From Klebsormidium nitens (taxonomy: Eukaryota > Streptophyta > Klebsormidiophyceae > Klebsormidiales > Klebsormidiaceae), in contig DF237303.1 of assembly GCA_000708835.1 (NCBI GenBank), positions 1 through 64,000 on the forward strand: a stretch of 64,000 bases of DNA. Direction: 5' to 3'. The notes under the pieces were generated by a model. That model was not told where the DNA came from. It saw only the letters and a list, made by a program, of their open reading frames with translations, and ran no database searches. The translations under genes and the position numbers were made by a program. Positions 24,401-33,500 of the stretch are shown piece after piece. How positions within the stretch are numbered: the stretch's first letter is position 1; the number at the start of each line of letters is the position of its first letter.

Positions 24401-25874
24401 CAGTGCCCTTAATGAATCGGAGAGTTGTCATCGAAGACAACAACGCAAGACACTTGATGTTCTGACGATATGTCCGCAAACCATTTGTCCTGTGACTACA
24501 CCGTGCAGATGAGTCACGGGATAGGGCATCGTCGCTCTCAAAAAACGTGCTCGTTTACGTTTAAATATCATGTTGTTTCTGACGGCGACGATGTTTCGCA
24601 CGAAGCTTGGTGATTGGACGACGTGCCCTTACATCCTGTAAGGATGAATTTTTGAGGCTCGACAAATTACGTTCAGGTCCTCCAGTCGAGATCCTGTACA
24701 GCCTTCGTGATTTGATCTTTACACGCTCTTCGAAAAGACTTGCTTCGCAGGGCTTCGCAGGAGAACCAGGAGCCTCTCTTGGTGCAAATGACGAGCTTGG
24801 GCCCAGGGTGGGGCTCTTCTTGACGAAGTTAATGGAGCACAGCCTTCGTCACTCAGTCTGAGCTCATACACTTTTCTGAAAGACAATCGGATAACCGGAA
24901 CCGTCTTCTGGTGCAGGTGTCGAGCTTGGCCCTCGGATGGGACTCCCCTGGCGGCCCGCAGGTCATTGCCGGTTTCGCTGGCGGAGTATGCCGGGTCGTC
25001 GACTTTGCGAGCGGAAAGGAGACCCGCAAGTTGACGCACCACACAGCAGACTGCCGTAGCGTCGACGTGTCACCAGGTGCGGGCAATAAGGCTTCCCAGA
25101 AGCATTTTAGCAAATTTGTGTCGTCTCCCGCTGAGCTGTCTTTTGCCGGCAGAACATCCCAGCTAGTGCTCGCCAGATAAGTCACAGTGCGCTTCTGCCA
25201 TGCACAATAAGAGGGCATAAAGGCATCCTTGACTAGCTACCTCTCCTGAAGAAGTTCGTCTTTGTTCGGCAATCTGTCCTTCCCAAATGAATCACCCTTT
25301 ACCGTCGTTCGGCAGGCGGTCGGTGGCTGTTAACGGGCGGCTTCGACGGCAGCATCGGCATCGTGGACGCGCGCACCGGGTGGCGCGTAGCGGGCGTGTA
25401 CCGGGCGCACGGCGATAAGGTGCGAGGCGGCCTGCAATTCACTTTCTTGGCTCAAGCTCAGACAATCAAAAAGTGCCTGCAACGGATTGTCCACTCACTT
25501 TGACTTGTGGCTACTGAGGAATGAGTTTTGGAGCTTACTTGCGCTTCTGCGTCGTCTGAATCACCGGAGTCATTGATAGTTTCCGAGGGCTGTTTGGCAA
25601 TCAGAGCGTTGGAACGTCCTCGTCCTGGTGCAAACCGTAGATGGTTCGAATCAGTGCAACTATCGACTTCGAGAACTGTGCTCAGGTTTGGTCTCTGTGC
25701 TATCCATCCTTCACATTTGCACTACCAGCGCTGATGTCTTTGGTGCTTGTATTTCTGTTTGTCCAGGTGATTCAATCACGCTGGCACCCGGGGGGCGTCG
25801 GCTTCGCTACCAGCAGCGCCGACCGGACTGTGCGCGTATGGGCCCCGGCCAAGCCCACCGACGATGGGGACTGA
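18479..25874 (+). CDS. WDR47: WDR47-like LisH/CTLH and WD40 repeat protein, 10 exons
   Basis: Homologue of animal WD repeat protein 47, a microtubule-associated scaffold. Exons: 18479-18817, 19410-19490, 19865-19975, 20264-22188, 22685-22881, 23159-23437, 23987-24195, 24917-25076, 25316-25419, 25767-25874; all phases match, giving 1170 residues. The N-terminus holds a LisH-like helix pair (HKEILQLIAGYLEVWGL) and a CTLH motif (RLGELILDGKWTEALQALE). Exon 4 (about residues 178-819) is a Ser/Pro/Arg-rich, probably disordered linker. Exons 5-10 encode a seven-blade WD40 propeller with blades like those of WDR47: DTQPVRTVAW/AVGSNSRTLR, GWNCTGGLVATGSNDQTLK, HDGTIRDLAF, CRVWDLRTASCVR, GGRWLLTGGFDGS and SRWHPGGVGFATSSADRTV. 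An in-frame ATG at 18428 would add 17 residues; I preferred 18479 because the upstream part looks unlike the family, but this is a weak choice. The cellular role in algae is inference. Confidence 0.93.
24740..24860 (+). repeat. Decayed copy of the 5' edge of WDR47-like exon 8
   Basis: Positions about 24,764-24,822 resemble the acceptor and start of exon 8 (about 24,897-24,955): a gtgca-xx-tg-x-cgagcttgg core is shared, followed by a matching G/C-rich stretch. The offset is about 134 bp. The acceptor AG is lost in the copy (gtgcaaatg versus gtgcaggtg), so it is probably not spliced. Confidence 0.5.
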
Positions 25875-26974
25875 CCGAGGTAACATTAGCTTGTGACAAC
25901 ATTGTGGAGCAACTGATGCCAATTCTCTGGAGCTGACATCAGCTTACAGAGGGTCAGCGAGTGGTTAGGTAGGGTCTGTGAGTGGGGCGGTCTCTGTGCG
26001 GCGACAAGAGTTTGAACGGGAGGGGATCCGGGAGGATGGTGGCTTGTGTTAGGTTTTCAAAAGTCTCTGTAGGGCTTTCTTTGGCGATTGGAATGTCAGC
26101 TGGGAGAGTTCCCTTGGTGCGTCCTGTGCAAATGCGCCGTAGAAGCACATCAGGAAGGTCTCTGCCTCTCCTGAGTGCAGATCTGAAAAGCACATTGGGG
26201 AGTTAGCAGTAGAGGTCTAGAGCCCGCGTGAAGCCTGTTCTGGTTCTGCTCGGCCTCGGGCTTCGTTATTGCACAATTTTGCGGCTCCTATCCGAATTCC
26301 AGTGCGCCATTGCTAGGCCGAAAATGTAGCATAAACAAATGTTGTCGATTGCTCGTGAACACGTGTGGTGAGGGAACAAGGTTATTCGGTCTAAAGCCAG
26401 CAGCCTGCGGCATCTCGTGTGGAGTGGGTGCATGCCGTTGATTGACGAACAAGAGCAAGATTGAGGCTCAATGTAGCTCTTTGAAGATTGACATTTGAGC
26501 TCGTTCCACTCATGATTTGGCTCGTGTTAAGAGTAAAAGTTGCTAGTGTAACATATCCAAAATGCTTCAGATTAAAAAGCAGCACTTATTAGGGTAGACC
26601 ATCGGACTAGCTCGTATTTAGCAAGGACTAGAGGACTTTGAGACATTCCCTTTGCAAAGCCTTTAACATCGCACGATATAATCCACGGAGCCTGGTCCCA
26701 ATTTGATTTGTCATTCATGCATACGAAATTTCTGATGCGGTGAGGTCTCAATTGACATGACCAGCGCCGATCACTTGGAGCAGCACATGATTAAGTGCAC
26801 TGGATTTTGTTCCAGCCTGAGCACCCGCAGCTTGATGGCATTCATCCTCAACCCAGAAGTTGACTTTATCGTATATATTGAGCCTCCGACGGTATTTTTC
26901 CTCGGAGGAGATGAACCATGCATGATGCATATGATTGGCAGGCGGCGGCCCCAGCCAGGCTGGCGCTGAGCCAG
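25875..26974. other. Intergenic region after the WDR47-like gene
   Basis: 3' flank of the WDR47-like gene and upstream sequence of the F-box-like gene. No gene recognised. The stretch from about 26,280 is AT-richer than the neighbouring exons. Confidence 0.5.
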
Positions 26975-27307
26975 TAAGGGTAAGGTCATTTTGTAGTGGA
27001 CCCCCTATGTTCAGTCCAGAGCCCCTCGAGACCCGAACGGCCAAGCCCCCCCCCCTTCCCGCTGTCCTCCACTCAAGGATAAGCCGAGCCCCCCCCCCCT
27101 CCGGCTGTATGAATATGTGTATTTTGCGGCTATTTTGCCCCTGAAAACAGCATTTTCAGACCGATATTACAACAATTTCCGAGCCTGCGGCTCGACCATG
27201 GCGGAAACCCCGAGCCCCCCCCTCCCCCTGCCCTTAGGATTCCAAACCCCCAACCCCCCACCCTCTAACTGAACATAGGGGGTCAGCTTCAACATGACCT
27301 TACCCTT
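26975..27307. mobile_element. MITE-like inverted-repeat element with TA flanks
   Basis: Imperfect terminal inverted repeats of about 40 bp bound this segment: the left arm from 26,977 (agggtaaggtcat then accccctatgttcag) and the right arm ending 27,305 (the reverse complement, with a few mismatches and one small gap). Both ends are flanked by TA (26,975-26,976 and 27,306-27,307), as expected for Tc1/mariner-derived Stowaway-like MITEs. The interior is rich in C runs following GAG (four gagcccc-type tracts) and has no coding capacity. A non-autonomous element is inferred. Confidence 0.75.
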
Positions 27308-27739
27308 AGCCTACAAGATCGACGTATTGCGCTTAAGAACGATCGTTGGCATGCCAGCGCGGTTCCGACGTCGCTCTAGCAGACGTCCGACCCGGGCCGC
27401 ACAATGCCCTCGGCTGAGTCGCGCGCGCGCGAACACAGAAGCCGCCTTCCGTCTTCGAAAGTGACCGCGGCCGCCTGCAGAATGCCAGTGCACCGCGGCC
27501 GCGGCAGGCTCGCGCGGCGGGGCCGCCTGAGACTCGCCGGACTCTCACTCTGTTCAGCGCTAGAGCCTATACTATTACTACTACTAGGCTATAGAGGACG
27601 GTATTCCTAGCCTACCCAGGGCCATGGGCCAAACCGTAACGGCGATTAAAGCTTAGGCCTGAGAGCAGAAGGAAGCGGAATCCAGCGTGGCCTTGATATA
27701 CATGCAAGCAGACGGCGTTTTCTCTAGAGCTATTCCAGC

Positions 27740-28813
27740 ATGGCGACCAGTACAGGCTTTGCTGACCTTCCTTGGGAAGTTCTGGACGTTGTGCTCTCCA
27801 AAGTCAAGGCCGTCGCGCCCGACGTGTACCACAATTGCGTCCGGCTGACGTGCAAAGAGTGGCTGTACAGTTACAGAAGGTTGGGCAGAACTCTAGACCT
27901 GTCTGATTACAATCCTGCTGGCCTGCGGCGGCTTGGCAGCAAAGTTAGCGTGGTTCAGGTACTAACTCTGAATTCTTTCCACTTGGTGCGAGAGAAGTAT
28001 CCAGGTCTGGTGGGTCTAAAGATAGACCAGAGTTACCTTGAAGAGAATTATCTTTGCAGTGGGCCTCTCACGAAAGTAGCCTGGGAAATTGTGGGGGTCT
28101 CATCCCCCGAATATCATCCATTGGAGAAAGTTAGGGGCCTACCATTTCTTCTGAGCAGCTCGCATGGCAGCCTGAGAGAGTTGTCTTTAAAGTGTGGCAA
28201 GGGCGACTACAAATACGTTCATTACTCCGTAAATCATATCCTCCGAGAAGTCTTTATGGACTGCGCAAATTTGAGACATGTTAGTCTTGAACATTTTGAC
28301 CCGTCGCAGGGTGGCCGTGCAAGATTCCGTGCCGATTCCCCGTGTGCTCCCCAGGTTGTGAGTGTCCGGGTCCGAGGTGCAGTAGTTGGAACTGATCTCT
28401 GCCACATTGGAACAATGTTCCCAACTGTGGAAGAGCTCCTTGTCGAAGACACAAACACAGAAGACGTTGCAATCTATCGGAAGGTTTTCTACAAACGCGA
28501 GCAGGAATGGCGAGAAGCAATGGACGGAGTCGCACTCAGACGGCTCCGAGTCTTGGAATATAAGCTGAGGTTAGGCGGTATAGATTATGAGACACACTGG
28601 GCTCTTTATACCAAGCAAGCTCTGCTTGGGCATGTTCCAAGCCTCAGGGTTTTAATCACAAACGGCCACTCAGCTGTTCTCTCCTTTTGGAACAAGGATG
28701 GCTGGGACTCTGTAAGGGTGGTCAAGTGCAGGCCTGACAATGTGTTGGCGCTGTCGGTTATGACCGACATAAACAAGAAGTTGAGTTTAGGAGTCACTGA
28801 AATTGCTGAATAA
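27740..28813 (+). CDS. F-box-like protein, single exon
   Basis: Uninterrupted 357-codon frame. Residues about 7-50 (FADLPWEVLDVVLSKV, then VRLTCKEWLYSYRR) match the F-box pattern LPxEVLxxILxxV...VCKxW. The remainder carries leucine-rich segments (GSLRELSLKCGK, ANLRHVSLEHFD, TVEELLVEDTN, PSLRVLITNGH) typical of a divergent leucine-rich substrate-binding domain. F-box proteins act as substrate adaptors in SCF (Skp1-Cullin1) ubiquitin ligases; the target here cannot be guessed. A single exon contrasts with the intron-rich neighbours and may reflect a recent or retroposed origin, although intronless F-box genes are common in plants. The start ATG is followed directly by the F-box, so it is likely correct. 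Confidence 0.8.
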   Translation: MATSTGFADLPWEVLDVVLSKVKAVAPDVYHNCVRLTCKEWLYSYRRLGRTLDLSDYNPAGLRRLGSKVSVVQVLTLNSFHLVREKYPGLVGLKIDQSYLEENYLCSGPLTKVAWEIVGVSSPEYHPLEKVRGLPFLLSSSHGSLRELSLKCGKGDYKYVHYSVNHILREVFMDCANLRHVSLEHFDPSQGGRARFRADSPCAPQVVSVRVRGAVVGTDLCHIGTMFPTVEELLVEDTNTEDVAIYRKVFYKREQEWREAMDGVALRRLRVLEYKLRLGGIDYETHWALYTKQALLGHVPSLRVLITNGHSAVLSFWNKDGWDSVRVVKCRPDNVLALSVMTDINKKLSLGVTEIAE

Positions 28814-29439
28814 GAATGGAGGGTCTCGGTACAACTTCCTGAGTTGGTAGGAGCTGCGGAGAACTTGACTTTTGGGCAATTTGAATCTTCTACCTCAGAA
28901 AAGCTGGCGTAATGAACACCACCTGAAAAGGGATGAAGTAAGTGCCGGTGGCATGTACATATGGAATGCATCCTTCACTTTTCCATCATGAAATGGTACA
29001 AATGATGATCATACATGGATCGCATCATTGGGTGTTCCAATTAGATGCAAGATGTTTGACCCTCAATAAGGCCGCTTGCCATCAGTGTACCGTAAGTAAT
29101 TGCATGAGTCGGATCGATCTATCATATATGCATCTTACGATAAGTATCATATGGAAAGACATATACTATGCTATATATTACTGTAAACATGCTGAGGATC
29201 CGAGGTCGGCCCCAATTCACCGGCATCATTGATGTATATTGGATTTTGTTGCGTGCTTCTAGCTTGGCCGAATATACTATATTGATTTGTTTGTTCAACG
29301 TCGGTTCGGAGCCGTGATCGGCTAAGTCGACGACATGGTCCTCACTACACTAAGCTTTTATCTTTTCAAAGTGCTACCTCTTCTCTCCATACAAAGATGG
29401 AGATACTTGCCTACCGCAATCTTGTCCTCTCCATTCAAG
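28814..29439. other. AT-rich intergenic region
   Basis: Markedly AT-rich compared with surrounding genes, with many atat and gcatgc-type words. No exon recognised. It adjoins the retroelement remnant and may be part of the same decayed insertion. Confidence 0.45.
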
Positions 29440-29930
29440 AAAGCCCTAAGGCTCTTCGTGCCCTTAGTATTGTCGAATCATTATGGAATGGAAGATTCTT
29501 CTCAGATCTTCGTAAGCTACACAATCATATACGAAGTGAGATTCGTCTTCTATTGCATCTGCGTCGCATACTTGGCAAAGTCTCAGTTTCTGCTCTAGTT
29601 ATGCCTTGCCACCTTCCTGTTTCGACAGCAAGATTGTGGGAACCTATCCGGAACTTAGCCAATGTGTGGAGAAAAGGGAAGCTACTTATGTTATCCAAAT
29701 ACGGCTCAAACGAGTAACCTTCTTTGACCACCTCAAAGTATGTCTCGTATTTGGTCCCATGATCCTCTCGGAGATCTTGCATGTATAAGCCATCTCGGCG
29801 AAGTCGCGCAGCATCTTCACGTCGAGACCCCGCTTCTGTAGTTGCTCGTCGGCCGCTAACTCCCTCGCTTTCTCCATGACTTTTGAGTACCAACCCCCTT
29901 GCAGTGACCATATATACAGGCAGCATGCAA
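29440..29930 (-). pseudogene. LINE-type reverse transcriptase C-terminal remnant, frameshifted
   Basis: The minus strand encodes HTLAKFRIGSHNLAVETGRW, which matches the conserved segment after the reverse transcriptase domain of LINE-like retrotransposons (K-R-x-S-x-H-x-L-x-x-E-T-G-R). After one frame change near 29,580 it continues as LCQVCDADAIEDESHFVYDC, the usual C-x2-C-x8-H-x4-C knuckle that ends such ORFs. A TAA then closes the frame. Upstream sequence (about 29,680-29,930) is partly readable in two overlapping frames. There is no intact RT or endonuclease domain, so this is a dead 5'-truncated fragment. Assignment to a LINE clade is not possible from this length. Confidence 0.7.
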
Positions 29931-30569
29931 TCAATCTATAGCTATATGCATGTCGCATGACCGAATCATAGCGCTATTACTGCACGTACTATTGCATGCC
30001 CATGCATGCCAGCAAACAATGTTTGATCTCAAAATCATGTACACATCCACGGGCTGGCCGGGTAAGAAGCACCACATGTGCCCCGTTCTTGCGGCACGTG
30101 CGTATGAGGCCGGAACAAACAATCGTATCGAATATGCCTGCAATCATTGAATGATGTTGGTTGTTTTCGCTGCGCCTTCTTGCTCCTTGTGATCACAAGA
30201 TGAGAAGTGTGCGTGCACCAGTCACGCGTTACGGTACGACCATCGAAAGCAATGACACGTAACCTGTAGTGCATGAAACGGACATGCAAGAGATCCACTT
30301 CCACCTTACAATGGCTCGATCTTAAGACTCCATTTCGACGAGTACGATCTCGAACCATCAATAAGTACCAGATGTTCCGACCCTTCTATGTTGGCCAGAG
30401 CCACCTCTCATGACGTACATGATTGGTCTGACGTCACTAGAAGGCCTCTTACTCACGAGTCACAAGTCCTTCTCAGACTGAGCCTGAGGCGAACTGTTAC
30501 GCTTAGATTCTTTTAACTCAGCAATCAAGAGTGCTTCTCCTGCAAGGGCCAGTTTTGCGGCGCCCCGCT
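29931..30569. other. Intergenic region upstream of the retroelement remnant
   Basis: gcatgc-rich, low-complexity sequence (about 29,930-30,040) next to the LINE fragment, then ordinary intergenic sequence and the 3' flank of the leftward TTC1-like gene. No gene recognised. Confidence 0.45.
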
Positions 30570-33500
30570 TCACTTCGAGAAGTTGATGCTATACCCGCCC
30601 GTGTTAGGATCCTGGACCGCCTTGAAGTTGTCCACCGACAGCCCGAAGTGGCCCAGCACCGAGTTCCCCAGCTCCTTCAGCTTGCCCAGCATCTCCTCCC
30701 TCATCTTCTCGCGCTTCCCGTTCACGATCGGCTCTAAGCGACGGATCTCCGCGGAAGCCTGCCGGTTGGCCGGGTCCTTTTCGAGCACCGTCTTCCAGTC
30801 TGCAAACATTCAAAGGCAGCTGACGTGAGCTGTGATGACTTCCAAAAGCACAGCGACGGACTACACACGACGGCTGTTGTTGAACGGGTTCCCTCCGAGT
30901 GCGGGTTGCAGAACGTTGACATCTGTCCAATCCGTCCGCACCCGAAACGGACGGCTGACGACAACAAAGTTGTAAGGTCGCACTCAAAATCCACACGCTA
31001 GCCGTTTTCTTATCCATATGTGAGACAGGCAGAAACGGCAAAACCTCTGAGCAAATAGTTTTCCAGTCGCAACCGAAGACGCACAGGCCACCGCCATAAA
31101 GCTGCGAGGCAGCAGCGCATGACACCAGATGCACACGAACGTTCTCCGGCAAGTACACGCTGCGCTTCGGTGTCAAAAAGAGAGCCAATGATGACGTCAC
31201 CTGCCAGCGCCTCCTCCTGCTTATCCAGCTTGTCGTATGCTTGCGCGCGCCGTATAATCACTTTCAGGTAGTCCGGCTTTAGCTTGAGGGCCTCGCTGCA
31301 CTCGCGGACAGCGGCGTCGTGCAGGGCCTGCGCCAGAGGCGAATGCAAGTCTCAGATTCACAGGGCCTCTCTTCGATTTCACAGGGGGGTCCTTCCAAAG
31401 AGAATGGCCACCTTACTCGCGGGTTAAGGTGCCGGGTCAGCTGGCTAACCGGCTCCGACTTCTGGCCAAGTGTCAAAATGAAACAGGTGGCTTCAGGTCT
31501 AATACTAGTCGTCCTTGCAGGCGGACAGTGGACACTGTCTTTGAGGGGTATTTGAAGGTAAAGCTGTGTGGGTTAGGGGAGACTGGCTGACAGGAATTAT
31601 ATGATTTAAGCATAGCGCGGCCAGGCTGGTGCAATAGGTCACGACGGTACGGTACATACAAATGGGTGTACGACTACTTTGCTGCCGTCGGATTGCAAGC
31701 TGGACGGTGTCGAAATTCTGAATTTACGATCTAGGGCAGGGTGAACTTTGTAGTCAGGTGAGTTTGTGGTCAACGAAGTCACTGGTAAAGGTTTTCGACA
31801 AATCACAGGACGAATAAATTGGCGTCATTATCGGGCGTACTCGAGATGATAATAAGGTGTCAAAAAAGCTTTCACCTTTCGGAGAGGCATATGTGTGGCG
31901 GAAAGAAGGCTCACCCTCTGCGAGAGTGAACCCCTAGGAATGACTGATTGGGATGCACTTCCCACTTCACAGGGTTCCTTCAGAGATGACTCTGTGCACT
32001 TGACCGAGGCTACTGAACCAGGAGCAAAGTTCCAATGCAGGCGCTTTTCCAAAAATGAACACTGATGCCGACTCCTTCTCAACAAGTAGTAATGGAGACT
32101 CTCTTTCAGCGTCTCTTCTTGTGTTTGTATGGTTCCAAGCTATCAGTCATTGACGGACGGTTTAGCGCCATGAAGGAAGGGCAACAGCAAGGGCTCAGCT
32201 GATCGCGATAGGCCCCCACATCAGATGACTGTGTGCTCCTGTATGCCTTCCTTTTCAACGTCTAATGTTTGTTGCTGACCCGTAATCACGAAAGCGACAG
32301 GCATGAAGCTTTCAAGGACGTCGCAGTCCGGTTTTCGAGGGCATTCATAGTTGACCCTTCAATTACGAGGAGCCTGCCTCGGATCGAAGCTATCGGAACT
32401 CATTCACCAAAACAAAGTAGACAAAGATAAGGAAACAACAACCGCAGGCCCCAATAAAACGACAAGAGCGGTTAAAGAGGCGAAATGGACATAAGAGGCA
32501 GATAAAAGAAAACAAGCACGAGACAAATAGAGGGCTTCAGGCACAGAATTACAAACGAAAGCAGAGGCGCTCGAACTTGCCAGCTGCACGAAGCACGCCG
32601 CCCGGTTGGCATGGCACGCCGCACGGCAGTTGATTGCCTCCACATCCGCTTTCTGCTCTGTTGCCGGCGCTTCTTTCCCCCCCCCTTCGCCCGCCCCCGT
32701 TTCCGGCCCCCCAGGTCCGCTGCCAGAGGGCCCCCCTCAAAGTCCTCATCAGGAACCACCAGCCTGCCCGTTTTTGGATCCAGCACCTTGGGGGGACGAA
32801 CTCTCCGCCGACCACTCGTCTCTGTCGTACCCCCCCTACCCTCCCCCGTTGTTTGCCCCCCCCTTCCAGGACCGAACCGTTCCTCCTTTGCTTCACCAAA
32901 ACCGCCCTCTTCCGCGTTCGATTCCAGCCCCCGTCCTGCGTCTGCTTTTCTTTGCGCCAATGGCTCGGTCTCTTTTGTCCCGTCTCCGCTGGTCTCAGGC
33001 GCGGGTTCTTCGTTATGGGGGGTTTCGGCTTCCTTTTGGTGAGGTATCTCCTCGTTTGCAGGGGACAACTCTTCGTCTTGGGGGGGTGTCTCCACGTTGA
33101 CGTAAGCAGGTGGCGCAAGCTCGAGCGCCTTTGAGTAGACCTCCAGCGCGCGCTCGTAATTTGCAGTGGCATACAGTTCGTTTCCACGGGCGCGGGCCTG
33201 CTCTGCTTGCACCAGAGCTTGCTGCAGGGAACGAAAGAAAGGCTTGCATTTTGAGGCTGAGGACTCCGAAACGTCCGCCATGAAAGTGCTATAGCGCAGA
33301 CACTTGCGATAACAGGAGTTTGCCACCGAAGAGCGTGCCAAAGCCCATGACAATGGTTCCGAGTTCTTTTTTCAGACCAACAGACCAACTCGAGTTCCCG
33401 GGCGGTTTCGGAAAGTGGGACATCTCAGCCGGTGGTGACTTTCTAATCGAGGCCGACTTCATAATCTGATGCGATCATAGAAAGGAGCCTTCAAAATGTG

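Noticed and set aside
30604-31200. 198-codon minus-strand frame overlapping TTC1-like exon 4
   Set aside because: It is out of frame with the conserved C-terminus and runs through intron 3.
33279-33353. Alternative start codons (MADVSESS or MSWALARSS) for the TTC1-like gene
   Set aside because: They lie in what reads as intron 1, just before a strong polypyrimidine-CAG acceptor, and splicing exon 1 to 33221 gives a better TTC1 match.
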